Below are positions 1-9,019 of a DNA stretch of 64,000 nucleotides, in pieces. Source of the stretch: Ahniella sp. Lineage in GTDB: Bacteria > Pseudomonadota > Gammaproteobacteria > Xanthomonadales > Ahniellaceae. The stretch spans positions 1 through 64,000 of the forward strand of contig JADJRU010000022.1 in NCBI GenBank assembly GCA_016712105.1, read 5' to 3'. Each line of letters begins with the position of its first letter. Position 1 is the stretch's first letter. The notes under the pieces were generated by a model. The model was not told where the DNA came from. It worked only from the letters and a program-made list of their open reading frames with translations, and did not search any database. The position numbers were made by a program, and so were the translations under genes.

Positions 1-294
1 TTGCAGGAGATCGGCCACCCCGCCCAGTTCGCCCGACACACGACCACCCAACTGCAGCACTGCCCATCCAGCCAAGGCAACCAGCGCGACAATGGTGACG
101 CCCGTGAGGATGCGGATCGGCCAGAGCGGACGCCGCAGGCGTTCGATCACTTCCTGATTCTGATCTGCAACCGAGAGCAACTCGGCGCCGACCTGCGCCA
201 AGCCGGAGTCGGGAAAACGCTCCGCGATTCGCGACTTGAGTGCGAAGATCGTGCCTCGCACCGCCTCGGCGTGCAACTCGGCATATCGGGTCAT
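1..294 (-). CDS. Membrane protein, C-terminus outside window
   Basis: Reading from 294 towards 1 gives 98 codons with no stop, so the gene runs off the left edge. The protein begins MTRYAELHAEAVRG, is charged over the first ~50 residues, then has one clear membrane helix (ILTGVTIVALVALAGWAV) at about residues 60-80. The ATG at 294 was chosen because GGAG (minus strand, 302-305) sits seven bases upstream; an in-frame ATG at 339 has no such site. No family recognised; function unknown. Confidence 0.6.
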   Translation of the reverse strand, partial: MTRYAELHAEAVRGTIFALKSRIAERFPDSGLAQVGAELLSVADQNQEVIERLRRPLWPIRILTGVTIVALVALAGWAVLQLGGRVSGELGGVADLLQ

Positions 295-479
295 CACCTG
301 GCTCCAATCAAGGCATGTATGTTCGGGATGGATTGTCATCGCGATTGTGAATGATCCCGACCCATTCGGATCAATCCGGCCGCTACTCTTGGTGCGCTCA
401 CCCACTACAACGCCATTCGGCATAAGCACTTAGCCTCCGGATATTTGTTTGCTCCCTCCGGCGCGACTACGATGCCGAC

Positions 480-1225
480 ATGGACTCCGAATTTTTCCTC
501 TGGCTGGCGATCGGCGCATTGGGCCAACTGATCGACGGCTCGATCGGCATGGGCTTTGGTCCGATCGTCAGCTCCATCCTGCTGAGCATGGGCGTATCAC
601 CGATCGCGTCGAGCACGGCGGTCAACGCCGCAAAAATTGCGACCGGTGCGGCGTCGGCGGCAAGCCATGCCTGGTTCAACAACGTCGACCGCCGGACCTT
701 TCGGCATCTGGTCATGGCAGGCATGGTCGGCGGTCTGCTGGGCGCGCTGGTACTCAGCCAGGTCGATGGCAAGTCGGTGCTTCCGTTCGTGAACGCGTAT
801 CTGCTCGGCCTCGGCTTGCTGATCGTTTATCGCGCGTTCCGCCCGGTGGTGCCGAAATTGCCACATGCCCTGGGCATTGCCGGCACCGGACTCGCTGCGG
901 GCACATTAAATGCCATCGGCGGCGGCGGCTGGGGGTCGATCACGACGGCCGGACTGATGGGACAGGGTCAACAACCGCGATTCGCCATCGGCACGGCAAT
1001 GCCGCGGAATTCCTGGTGGCGTTCGTGACCACGCTGGCGTTTTCAGCCAATTTCGGGTCGGTGCCCTGGCTCAATGTCCTCGCCATTGTGGCGGGTGGTT
1101 TCATCACTGCGCCGTTTGCGGCATGGCTGGCCAGACACCTGCCGATGAAACTGATGACCGTTCTGGTCGGTGCGCTGGTGGTGTTGCTGAGCGCCAGCAG
1201 CCTGTGGGTCACGCTGAGGCTGTAA
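480..1225 (+). CDS. TSUP (TauE/SafE-like) permease, one-base frameshift
   Basis: Predicted integral membrane transporter of the TSUP family, whose members export sulfite, sulfonates or similar anions. The first ~175 codons (480 to ~1000) give LGQLIDGSIGMGFGP and GTLNAIGGGGWGS, the two glycine-rich half-repeats typical of the family. The downstream frame continues with NAAEFLVAFVTTLAF and two further helices to the stop at 1225. The frames join if one A is restored in GCAAT at 996-1000, giving about 248 residues, a normal family length. Whether the indel is real or a sequence error cannot be told here. Substrate unknown. Confidence 0.8.
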
Positions 1226-1239
1226 GAGCGAAGTGGGCG

Positions 1240-1330
1240 CCTGAACCCCTACCAACCCTCCCTGAACATCGGGGAGGGCGTGCCAGCCCGAAACTTCGTG
1301 GCATCGCGGCTGAAGCTGCGGCGATTCCGT
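1240..1330. repeat. Composite intergenic repeat
   Basis: A CCCTCC...GGGGAGGG palindrome (about 1256-1280) is followed by ATCGCGGCTGAAGC. The same two modules recur together near 12417-12500 and 47080-47180, and single modules occur at 19297-19325, 46949-46970 and 63036-63080. It fills the gap between two coding regions. The hairpin could stop transcription of the upstream gene, but no T-tract is present. Confidence 0.6.
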
Positions 1331-1401
1331 GAAGAAAGTGTTGCGACCCATGAAATGTTCGGGCTAGCCTTGCACCCTATGCCAACTGATCGGGGTGGAC
1401 T

Positions 1402-3810
1402 TTGGCCGAGCGATTCCAAATTGCGATTGTAGGTTCGGGCCCTGGCGGCCTGAGCGCGGCTGCGCACGCCGCCGAACTGGGCGTTTCGCATGTCCTGCTC
1501 GAAGCCGAGCCGCACCTGTCGAACACGATTTACCGCTACCAGAAGGGTAAACACGTGATGGACGAGCCCGGCATCCTGCCGCTGCGCTCGCCTCTGGAGT
1601 TCAAGGCCGGCACCCGTGAAGCCATTCTGGGCGCCTGGAACGACGGCGTCGCTCGCTTGGCCGTCAACGTCAAACATGGCCATGAAGTCAGCAAGATCAC
1701 CGCCCAGCCCGGTGGTGGCTTTCTGGTCGAATGTGCGAACAAGGCACAGATGATTGCCGACAGGGTGGTCCTCGGCATCGGCCTGCAGGGCAACATCCGC
1801 AAACTCGGCGTGCCCGGCGAAGACTTGCCGATCGTGCAATACACCCTCGATGACCCGGGCGCATTTTCCGGCGAAACGATTGTTGTGGTCGGCGCCGGTG
1901 ACGCCGCCATCGAAAACGCGCTGGCGCTCGCCAAACAGAACACCGTGATCGTCATCAATCGCCGCGACGAATTTGCGCGTGCGAAGGAAGGCAACCTGCG
2001 TGGCATTTGCAAAGCCATCGAAGAAGGCACGATGCCGTGTTACTACAACCCCGGCCCGGAGAAAGTCGAAGCGTTGAATGTCGGCCGCAAGAAAGGCCGC
2101 CTCGTGCTGCAAACCCCGCAGGGGCGCGCCCAGATCCTGATCGATCGCATCATTGCCCGCCTCGGCGCATCGGCGCCGCGTGGCTTCGTGGAAGGCTGCG
2201 GCGTCAAGTTCCCGAGCAAGGACCCCTCCGCCGTTCCGGCGATTTCGCCACAGTATGAGTCGAACGTCCCTGGCCTCTACATCGTCGGCGCCCTCGCCGG
2301 TTATCCGCTGATCAAGCAGGCGATGAACCAGGGTTATGAAGTCGTCGAATACATCCTCGGCCGCAAGGTCGAACCCGCCGACGAACCCTTGCTGCGTGAC
2401 CGTCTGAAGAACGTCCCGAATTTCCGCAGTGTCGACGCGTTCATTGCCGATATCCAGCGCAACGTGCCGCTGCTGTCGCAGATCACGCCCCTGCAGTTGC
2501 GTGAATTCCTGCTCGACTCGGAAATCCATGCGCCCAAACCGGGCGCCACGGTGTTCGCCAAGAACGACTACACCAACACCTTCTTCTCGATCGTCGAAGG
2601 CGAAGTCGAAGTGGTCGTCGACGCAGCGCAGAACCGCCGGATCAAGCTCAAGCGCGGTGAATTCTTCGGCGAAATGGGTTTGATCTCCGGACGCCGCCGC
2701 GCCGCGACGGTCCTGGCCGGGCCAGGTGCCGTACTGATCGAAACACCGCGACGTTCGATGAACCGTTTGATCCAGTCCGTCGAGGCGGTGAAGCGCGAAA
2801 TCGACAAGGTATTCATTGCCCGTGCGCTGCAGTCCCGCTTCACCCCGGAATCGCCGATCGAGCGACTCAACGAAGTGGTGGAGTCGGCGCGCATCGTTCA
2901 GTTCAAGGCCGGCGACATCGTCTTCAACGAAGGTGATCCCGGTGACTGTGTCCATCTGATCCGACGCGGTTCATTGACGATCTCGCGCCAGATTGGCGGC
3001 AAGGACGTCGTTTTGTCCTACGTGGCTGCGGGCAACTATGTCGGTGAAATGGCCTTGCTCGGCGACAGCCGACGTTCGGCAACGGTTCGTGCGGCGATTG
3101 CCAGCGAAACGATCCGGGTCGAAGGCGAAGCGTTCAAGCGATTGATCCAGCGCGACCCGATCCTGCGTGCTCGTCTGCAGGCCGAATACTCGGCACGTAC
3201 GGCGTCGAACCTGGCCATGCAGCAGATGCCGGCCGGTGGCGACATCATCTCGTTCCTGATTGCGCAGGGCGCCGGTGAAGCCACCGACATCCTGCTGATC
3301 GACGAAGCTTTGTGCGTTCGCTGCGACAACTGCGAAAAGGCCTGCGCGGAGACACACGGCGGCACCTCACGACTGGATCGCGAAGCCGGGCCCACGTTCG
3401 CGAACGTCCATGTCCCCACGTCATGCCGACACTGCGAGCACCCGCACTGCATGAAAGACTGCCCGCCGGACGCGATCCACCGTGCGCCGAACGGCGAGGT
3501 CTACATCGCCGACAACTGCATCGGCTGCGGCAACTGCGAACGCAATTGCCCGTATGGTGTGATCCATCTGGCGGCGAAACCACCGAAGAAGCCGGGGCTG
3601 TTGTCCTGGCTCATGTTTGGCGCAGGGCCGGGCCCGGGTGAAGCGCCGTACGACCCGAAGGCCGGCAAGTCGAGCGAGAAGAAAGCCGTCAAATGCGATA
3701 TGTGCAAAGACCTCAAGGGCGGGCCTGCCTGTGTACGCGCCTGCCCGACCGGCGCCGCCATCCGCATCGGGCCGGAAGAATTCCGCGCCTACGCACGGAA
3801 CCGGAGCTAA
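1402..3810 (+). CDS. cNMP-binding FAD/NAD(P) oxidoreductase with four [4Fe-4S] clusters
   Basis: An 802-residue multidomain redox enzyme. Residues 1-340 form a thioredoxin-reductase-like two-dinucleotide fold with an FAD motif (GSGPGG, 11-16) and an NAD(P) motif (VVVGAGDAAIE, ~160-172), but without the CxxC disulfide of true thioredoxin reductase. Two cyclic-nucleotide-binding domains follow (~360-470 and ~485-600), each with an intact phosphate-binding cassette (FFGEMGLISGRRRAATV and YVGEMALLGDSRRSATV). The C-terminus (~637-785) carries 16 cysteines in four clusters like the DmsB/NrfC electron-transfer subunits. Start is TTG at 1402 behind GGGGTGG. It heads a tight operon with a b-haem membrane protein and a decahaem cytochrome, so transfer of electrons between NAD(P)H and the membrane under cNMP control is inferred. 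Physiological donor and acceptor are unknown. Confidence 0.85.
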   Translation: MAERFQIAIVGSGPGGLSAAAHAAELGVSHVLLEAEPHLSNTIYRYQKGKHVMDEPGILPLRSPLEFKAGTREAILGAWNDGVARLAVNVKHGHEVSKITAQPGGGFLVECANKAQMIADRVVLGIGLQGNIRKLGVPGEDLPIVQYTLDDPGAFSGETIVVVGAGDAAIENALALAKQNTVIVINRRDEFARAKEGNLRGICKAIEEGTMPCYYNPGPEKVEALNVGRKKGRLVLQTPQGRAQILIDRIIARLGASAPRGFVEGCGVKFPSKDPSAVPAISPQYESNVPGLYIVGALAGYPLIKQAMNQGYEVVEYILGRKVEPADEPLLRDRLKNVPNFRSVDAFIADIQRNVPLLSQITPLQLREFLLDSEIHAPKPGATVFAKNDYTNTFFSIVEGEVEVVVDAAQNRRIKLKRGEFFGEMGLISGRRRAATVLAGPGAVLIETPRRSMNRLIQSVEAVKREIDKVFIARALQSRFTPESPIERLNEVVESARIVQFKAGDIVFNEGDPGDCVHLIRRGSLTISRQIGGKDVVLSYVAAGNYVGEMALLGDSRRSATVRAAIASETIRVEGEAFKRLIQRDPILRARLQAEYSARTASNLAMQQMPAGGDIISFLIAQGAGEATDILLIDEALCVRCDNCEKACAETHGGTSRLDREAGPTFANVHVPTSCRHCEHPHCMKDCPPDAIHRAPNGEVYIADNCIGCGNCERNCPYGVIHLAAKPPKKPGLLSWLMFGAGPGPGEAPYDPKAGKSSEKKAVKCDMCKDLKGGPACVRACPTGAAIRIGPEEFRAYARNRS

Positions 3811-3816
3811 GTCGCC

Positions 3817-4722
3817 ATGGCCATGCATGAATCCATTTTCGACTATTCACGCTACCGCTACCTGTGGGTCTCGATGGTCTTGTCGCTCGGCTCGATCGTC
3901 GCCTATCTGTGGCACGACCCGATCGGCGAACCGAACGGCGGCAGCTGGCTCGGTTACACACTCGGCACGATCGGCGCGCTGCTGATTCTCTGGCTGCTCT
4001 GGTTCGGCATCCGCAAGCGCAGTTACAAGAGTCGCGTCGGCACCATGCGCGGCTGGTTGTCGGCGCACGTCTATCTGGGCACGTCGCTGATCCTGATCGC
4101 CTTCCTGCACTCAGGCTTCCAGGTCGGCTGGAACATCCACACGCTGGCTCTGGTGCTGATGCTGATTGTCATCTTCAGCGGATTTTTCGGGGTCTATACT
4201 TACGTGCGGTATCCAGCGGTCATGACCCGGAACCGCGACAGCGCAACGCGTCAGTCGCTGCTCGATGAAATCGCCGAACTCGATGCCCAGGCACTGCAAC
4301 TCGCCGATACAGTGGATCCGAAAGTGCACGCTGCGGTGCTCCGATCGATCGAGCGCACCGAGATCGGCGGCAGTTTCATCACGCTGCTGCGGCCGAGTGA
4401 CGAAACCGACAATGCGCTCGATCAGGTCAAGACGTTCATGGAGCAGCGCGACAAGCCAGCTGCCGGAGCGCCGAAGAAGGACATGTCCACCATGTTCGCG
4501 ATGGTCGACTTTTTGTCCGCCGGCTCCGCCGACGCCAAGAGTGACGCTTTGCGCAAACTGCTCGACACGCTGGCGCGCAAACGATCGCTGACCGACCGCA
4601 TCACCCGCGACCTGCAGGTGCAGGCATTGATGGAGATCTGGTTGTACGTGCACGTCCCGCTGTCGATGGCGCTGCTGGCAGCGCTGACAGCCCATGTGGT
4701 TTCCGTCTTTTTCTACTGGTGA
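3817..4722 (+). CDS. b-type haem integral membrane protein
   Basis: A 301-residue protein with four membrane helices in the first 130 residues and a fifth at ~275-300, separated by a ~140-residue soluble region. Histidines H84/H98 in one helix and H279/H293 in the last are each 14 residues apart, the spacing by which cytochromes b hold two stacked haems across a membrane; H108 is a further candidate. It starts six bases after the oxidoreductase stop, with GGAG overlapping that gene's end, and ends eight bases before the decahaem gene. It probably passes electrons between the cytoplasmic Fe-S protein and the periplasmic cytochrome. Haem binding is inferred from spacing alone; no named family is recognised. 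Confidence 0.7.
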   Translation: MAMHESIFDYSRYRYLWVSMVLSLGSIVAYLWHDPIGEPNGGSWLGYTLGTIGALLILWLLWFGIRKRSYKSRVGTMRGWLSAHVYLGTSLILIAFLHSGFQVGWNIHTLALVLMLIVIFSGFFGVYTYVRYPAVMTRNRDSATRQSLLDEIAELDAQALQLADTVDPKVHAAVLRSIERTEIGGSFITLLRPSDETDNALDQVKTFMEQRDKPAAGAPKKDMSTMFAMVDFLSAGSADAKSDALRKLLDTLARKRSLTDRITRDLQVQALMEIWLYVHVPLSMALLAALTAHVVSVFFYW

Positions 4723-4730
4723 GGTGAGCG

Positions 4731-6413
4731 ATGCGTTGGCAGATTCTGCGTGTCTCCCAGCAAGCCAAGGGCGCAACCAGCGTCGAGGAAGACATTCATT
4801 TTGGCGAAACCCTGACCGTCGGCCGTGGTGCCGATCAGGCCATCTACCTGCCGGACCTGCGGGCGGCCCTGTCGCACTGTTCGGTAACGGTCAAGAATCC
4901 CGGCCGATACCGAATCCAGTCCTTGATCGTGGCTGGTGTGCGCGTCAATGGAAACATCGTTCAGGAAATCGATGTGGGCGCCGGCGCGATCCTTGAGCTG
5001 GGCGGCACACGACTTAAATTCCTCGACCCACCGAAAGACTTCGAGGGCGCGGTCGAAATCACCGCGATGGCCGCCGAGGAGATCGCCAAGAATGCCAATC
5101 GTTTTGTCGGCAAACTGACGCTCGGCGAAACCCGGCTCAGCAAACGCTGGCCGTCGTGGATCCTGTTCTCCGGCGTTGCGCTGTTCGCGCTGATCCTGCC
5201 GCTGCTGGCGCACTATGTACCGGCGTCGCGCCCGGCACTGGACCCACTGCCGATCGGCTCCCGGGACACCTGGCAAGCGGGCCAGCTGGTGGCTGCGCAT
5301 CACTTCTTCGGCGAAAACTGCAACCTCTGCCACCAGGGCAATTTCAAGACCGTCCAGGATGAATCCTGCAAGGCCTGCCACGGCAACATCGGTGGCCACG
5401 TCGACGACAAGCGCTTTACGCTCAGCCAACTGGGCGATTCCGAATGTGCATTCTGTCACCGCGACCACAGCGGCATTGAAGCGCTGATCCGGGAAGACCA
5501 GGAACTGTGCGCCGACTGCCATGACGATTTGTCCAAGCGCGAAAAGAACGCCACCGCACAACTGGATGTGGCCGACTTCGCGTCGAAACATCCGGGATTT
5601 GTGGTGAGCCTGGCCAACTGGGACACGGCGGGCAATTACAAGCCAACCCGCGTCGCGTTGGCGAATCCGGACATCAAGGAAACCTCCGGCCTGAAATTCC
5701 CGCACGACCTGCACTTGGCGAAGGAAGGCATTCAGGGCCCGGATGGCGACGAAGTCATGCAATGTGGCTCCTGTCACCAGCCCGAACCGGGTGGCGCGCG
5801 ATTGCGTCCGATCGACTTCGAGGACAACTGCCAGAAATGCCACAAGCTGACCTACTCCATCCGCGAGGCCGATCGCGAAGTCACGCATGGCAAGCCGGCG
5901 CTGATGAAAAACGAGATCGAGGAGTTCTTCGCAGGCCAGGCGCTGGAAGGCGCATTCAACGACACCAATGCACCGACTGTCGTGCGCACGCGCCGCCGCC
6001 CGGGCCAGCCGATCACACCGCAGGAAAGGGCCGAGGCGCTGTCCTGGGCACGTGAGCAGGCCACACAGAGTATCGACAACCTGTTCAACAGCAATGCGTG
6101 TACCTATTGCCATACGGTCACCACCGACGACGTCGGCAGCCTGTCGGTGGCACCCGTTCGTGTCGTCGGTTTCTGGATGCCCAAGGCCCGCTTCTCGCAC
6201 CGCAGTCACGAGAGCATGACGTGCAGTGACTGCCACAAGGCCGAGACCTCCAGCGACAGCTCCGACGTGCTCATGCCGGATATCGACAATTGTCAGACTT
6301 GCCATGCCGGCGAACACGGCGAGAACAAGGTGCCCAGTACCTGCATCACCTGTCACGGGTATCACGAAACCCGTTTGGACCTGGACAACAAGGGTCTTCC
6401 GGAACTGCGATGA
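4731..6413 (+). CDS. FHA-domain decahaem cytochrome c
   Basis: A 560-residue protein with three parts. Residues 1-100 resemble a forkhead-associated phosphothreonine-binding domain (GRG at 31-33, SH at 48-49, VNG at 72-74). One membrane helix lies at about 142-162. The C-terminal part (~195-560) has ten CxxCH haem-attachment motifs (CNLCH, CKACH, CAFCH, CADCH, CGSCH, CQKCH, CTYCH, CSDCH, CQTCH, CITCH), in the style of cytochrome c3/c7. The layout implies a cytoplasmic FHA domain and periplasmic haems. Its stop overlaps the next gene's start as ATGA, so it is translationally coupled. FHA fused to a multihaem cytochrome, beside a cNMP-binding reductase, suggests a redox path sensing both phosphorylation and cyclic nucleotides; this is inference. 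Confidence 0.85.
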   Translation: MRWQILRVSQQAKGATSVEEDIHFGETLTVGRGADQAIYLPDLRAALSHCSVTVKNPGRYRIQSLIVAGVRVNGNIVQEIDVGAGAILELGGTRLKFLDPPKDFEGAVEITAMAAEEIAKNANRFVGKLTLGETRLSKRWPSWILFSGVALFALILPLLAHYVPASRPALDPLPIGSRDTWQAGQLVAAHHFFGENCNLCHQGNFKTVQDESCKACHGNIGGHVDDKRFTLSQLGDSECAFCHRDHSGIEALIREDQELCADCHDDLSKREKNATAQLDVADFASKHPGFVVSLANWDTAGNYKPTRVALANPDIKETSGLKFPHDLHLAKEGIQGPDGDEVMQCGSCHQPEPGGARLRPIDFEDNCQKCHKLTYSIREADREVTHGKPALMKNEIEEFFAGQALEGAFNDTNAPTVVRTRRRPGQPITPQERAEALSWAREQATQSIDNLFNSNACTYCHTVTTDDVGSLSVAPVRVVGFWMPKARFSHRSHESMTCSDCHKAETSSDSSDVLMPDIDNCQTCHAGEHGENKVPSTCITCHGYHETRLDLDNKGLPELR

Positions 6414-6832
6414 GCGCCATGACACCCCATCATTTCGCACTGAATGCCGTCGAGCGTTATTACGCCTGCTTCAACGACGGCGATCATGCCGGCATGTTGG
6501 CCTTGCTTGCCGACGACATTGCCCACGACATCAACCAGGGCAAACGCGAAACCGGCCGCGAGGCTTTTGCGCGCTTCCTCAAACGAATGGATGCCCATTA
6601 CCAGGAGCGTGTGGTCGACCTGGTCGTGATGGCAAGCGAGGATGGCAGTCGTGCTGCGGCGGAGTTCCGGATCCTCGGGCGTTACCTGCGGACCGACGAG
6701 GGTCTTCCGGAAGCACGCGGACAGAATTACGACTTGCCGGTTGGCGCGTTCTTCGCGCTGGCCGATGGTCACATCACCCGCGTGAGCAACCATTACAACT
6801 TGCAGGACTGGATCGCGCAGGTCCACGCTTAA
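6410..6832 (+). CDS. SnoaL-like / NTF2-fold protein
   Basis: A 140-residue protein starting AVERYYACFNDGDHAGML and containing DDIAHDINQGKRETG, the usual opening of SnoaL-like ketosteroid-isomerase-fold proteins. These are small cone-shaped domains that either catalyse isomerase or hydrolase reactions or simply bind ligands. The ATG overlaps the decahaem cytochrome stop, so it belongs to the same transcript. The substrate cannot be told from sequence, and its link to the redox operon is by position only. Confidence 0.75.
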   Translation: MSAMTPHHFALNAVERYYACFNDGDHAGMLALLADDIAHDINQGKRETGREAFARFLKRMDAHYQERVVDLVVMASEDGSRAAAEFRILGRYLRTDEGLPEARGQNYDLPVGAFFALADGHITRVSNHYNLQDWIAQVHA

Positions 6833-6835
6833 ACC

Positions 6836-7420
6836 GTGGCTGTCACCGTCCGCACTGTCGTCGGCCGTGATGCCGCACCGTATCTGGACGATCTCGCCCG
6901 ACTGCGGATTCAGGTCTTTCGCGACTGGCCGTATCTGTATGACGGCACCGCCGACTACGAGCGTCAGTATCTTGAGGCCTACACTCGCGCACCCAGCATC
7001 CTGTTGATCCTTGCCGAAGACGGCGGCCGGGTGGTCGGCGCATCAAGTGCGATGCGCATGAGCGACGAGACCGAGGTCATGCGCGCGCCACTCGAAGCCG
7101 CAGGGATCGACACGAGGAGCCTGTGTTACTTCGGCGAGTCGGTACTGGATCCGGCGCACCGCGGATTGGGCCTCGGCAAACGCTTTATCGAAGAACGGCT
7201 CGCGCATGCGCGAACGCTCTCTGCACAACAATGCTGTTTTGCCGCAGTCGTGCGCGACGCGGACGATCCGCGGCGACCCGCCAACGCACAGAATCTGGAG
7301 CCCCTGTGGCGCCGATACGGATTTGCTCCGGCAGTCGGGCTTCAACTCACCCTCGATTGGCCCGAAGTCGACCGCGGCGACATCAGCCATCGCCTGCAAT
7401 TCTGGTTCCGCGACACTTGA
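6836..7420 (+). CDS. GNAT-family N-acetyltransferase
   Basis: A 194-residue protein with the acetyl-CoA-binding signature of the GNAT fold in the middle (ESVLDPAHRGLGLGKRFIEERL) and a typical ending (PLWRRYGF). GTG at 6836 is the first start after the previous stop, three bases away; no clear ribosome-binding site is visible, consistent with translational coupling. The acceptor substrate is unknown. It is the last gene before tilS, 16 bases upstream. Confidence 0.8.
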   Translation: MAVTVRTVVGRDAAPYLDDLARLRIQVFRDWPYLYDGTADYERQYLEAYTRAPSILLILAEDGGRVVGASSAMRMSDETEVMRAPLEAAGIDTRSLCYFGESVLDPAHRGLGLGKRFIEERLAHARTLSAQQCCFAAVVRDADDPRRPANAQNLEPLWRRYGFAPAVGLQLTLDWPEVDRGDISHRLQFWFRDT

Positions 7421-7436
7421 TGGCCATGCCTCCACC

Positions 7437-8730
7437 ATGACCATCGAACACCCAGTCAGCACTCGATTGCGCTCGGCCCTCGGCGAACTGCCGCCCAACT
7501 CGGGACTTGTCGTCGCGCTGTCCGGGGGGCTCGACTCGACCGTGTTGTTGCACGCTCTCGCCGGGCTGACCGAGGCCCGATCGATCGGCTTGCGTGCCTG
7601 CCACGTCGATCATGGCCTCAACATTGAATCGGCCGGCTGGGCGCAACATAACGCCCGGGTCTGCGCGTCTCGGCATTGACCTCACCTCCGTGCGAGTCGA
7701 GGTTCCGGCTTCGTCGCTGGGGCTCGAAGGTGAAGCGCGTGTGCGCCGTTACCAGGCCATGCGTTCCCAGTTGTTGCCGGGCGAGACCCTGCTGACCGCG
7801 CATCACGCCGATGATCAAGCCGAAACGCTGTTGGCCCGACTGGCACGTGCAGCGGGCAGCAGTGCGCTGCAGGGGATTCTCGGGTTGACGCCATGGCCAC
7901 CCGGACACCTGTGGCGACCCCTCTTGCCGCTACCGCGGGCCACACTTGCCGACTATGCACGGATCCATGCGCTGAACTGGCTCGATGATCCGATGAATTC
8001 ACGCAACGACCTCGAACGCGGATTCCTGCGTCAGCGCGTCCTGCCTGCATTAACCGAGCGCTGGCCGGACTTTGCCGCCCAGGCCGCACGCAGCGCGGTC
8101 TATCTGGAACATGCCGTCCAGGCCGAACTCGCCCAGGCACGACGTCAACTGGCGCGCGTCCAGCTGCCCGCGCCCGGGGTTCTGTCGGTGGATGCCCTGC
8201 TGGCGCTGGCCGATGCCGATGTGTCGGCAGTGATCCGGCTGTGGTTGCAGACACTTTTGCTGCCGCCGGCACCGGCGCGTCTGCTCGATGAACTGCTGCG
8301 CCAATTGCGGGACGGCAGTACGAATCTGCATCTTGGCCACACCACCCTGCAGATCCGGCAGTATCGTCGTGTCCTGTATGCGTTTGAAATCGACCCGCCA
8401 CGGGAATGGCCGGAGCTCTGGGATGGCCGTGAACCCCTGGCAACCCATACCCGCTGCGAACTGGTTGCCAGTGAACCGTTCACCAAACCCCTGCAGGTGC
8501 GTCAAAGACAGGGCGGCGAAAGAATCCGCATCCACGCACGCGCCCGGAACCAGGAACTGCGTGACCTGTTCCAGCGTCATGGCATTCCCACCTGGCAACG
8601 CGACGTCCCGCTGCTGTATGCCGGCGACACATTGGTCGCGGTCGGTGATCTGTTCCAGTCGGAGCTCTGGGAGGCCCAGGTGGGACCGGCGCGACTGCGC
8701 TCCCGACCCCGCTTTGTGGGCAGTTGTTGA
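7437..8730 (+). CDS. tilS: tRNA(Ile)-lysidine synthase, one-base frameshift
   Basis: TilS converts C34 of the CAU-anticodon isoleucine tRNA to lysidine and is essential in bacteria with that tRNA. The first frame shows the PP-loop ATPase motif (VALSGGLDSTVLLHAL) and CHVDHGLN. The second continues with LLTAHHADDQAETLLARL, LWRPLLPLPR and a C-terminal TilS domain. The frames join if the extra T at about 7668 is removed, giving V-C-A-L-G-I-D across the junction. About 430 residues in total, normal for the family. Because the gene is essential, the indel is more likely a sequence error than a real mutation. Confidence 0.9.
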
Positions 8731-8776
8731 CGCGCTTCCGGATTGCCGTTTTCGAACAAAGTGATAGCCTGTCCGG

Positions 8777-9019
8777 ATGAATACTCCCGCCCCGCTGGAA
8801 CCGCAGGCCTTCGAATCGGCGCTGCGCGAACTCGAACAAATCGTCGGCCAATTGCAGACTGGCCAGATGCCGCTGAACGACAGCCTGCAAGCCTTCGAGC
8901 GCGGTATTGCGCTGTATCGGCAATGCCAAGGCCTGCTCGAACAGGCTGAGTTGCGCATTCGTCAGGTCAGTGAGGCCGAACTGAACGCAACACCTTCCGG
9001 AACCGGCGATGCGGCCTGA
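8777..9019 (+). CDS. xseB: Exodeoxyribonuclease VII small subunit
   Basis: An 80-residue acidic, helical protein with the conserved core FESALRELEQIVGQL and SLQAFERGIALYRQC of XseB. With XseA, which is not in the window, it forms the single-strand-specific exonuclease VII. Its last codons overlap the start of ispA by 11 bases, the usual xseB-ispA arrangement. The length is standard. Confidence 0.95.
   Translation: MNTPAPLEPQAFESALRELEQIVGQLQTGQMPLNDSLQAFERGIALYRQCQGLLEQAELRIRQVSEAELNATPSGTGDAA

Noticed and set aside
4731..6440. A 575-codon minus-strand reading frame opposite the decahaem cytochrome
   Set aside because: Ten CxxCH motifs on the plus strand are decisive; the opposite frame has no recognisable domain.
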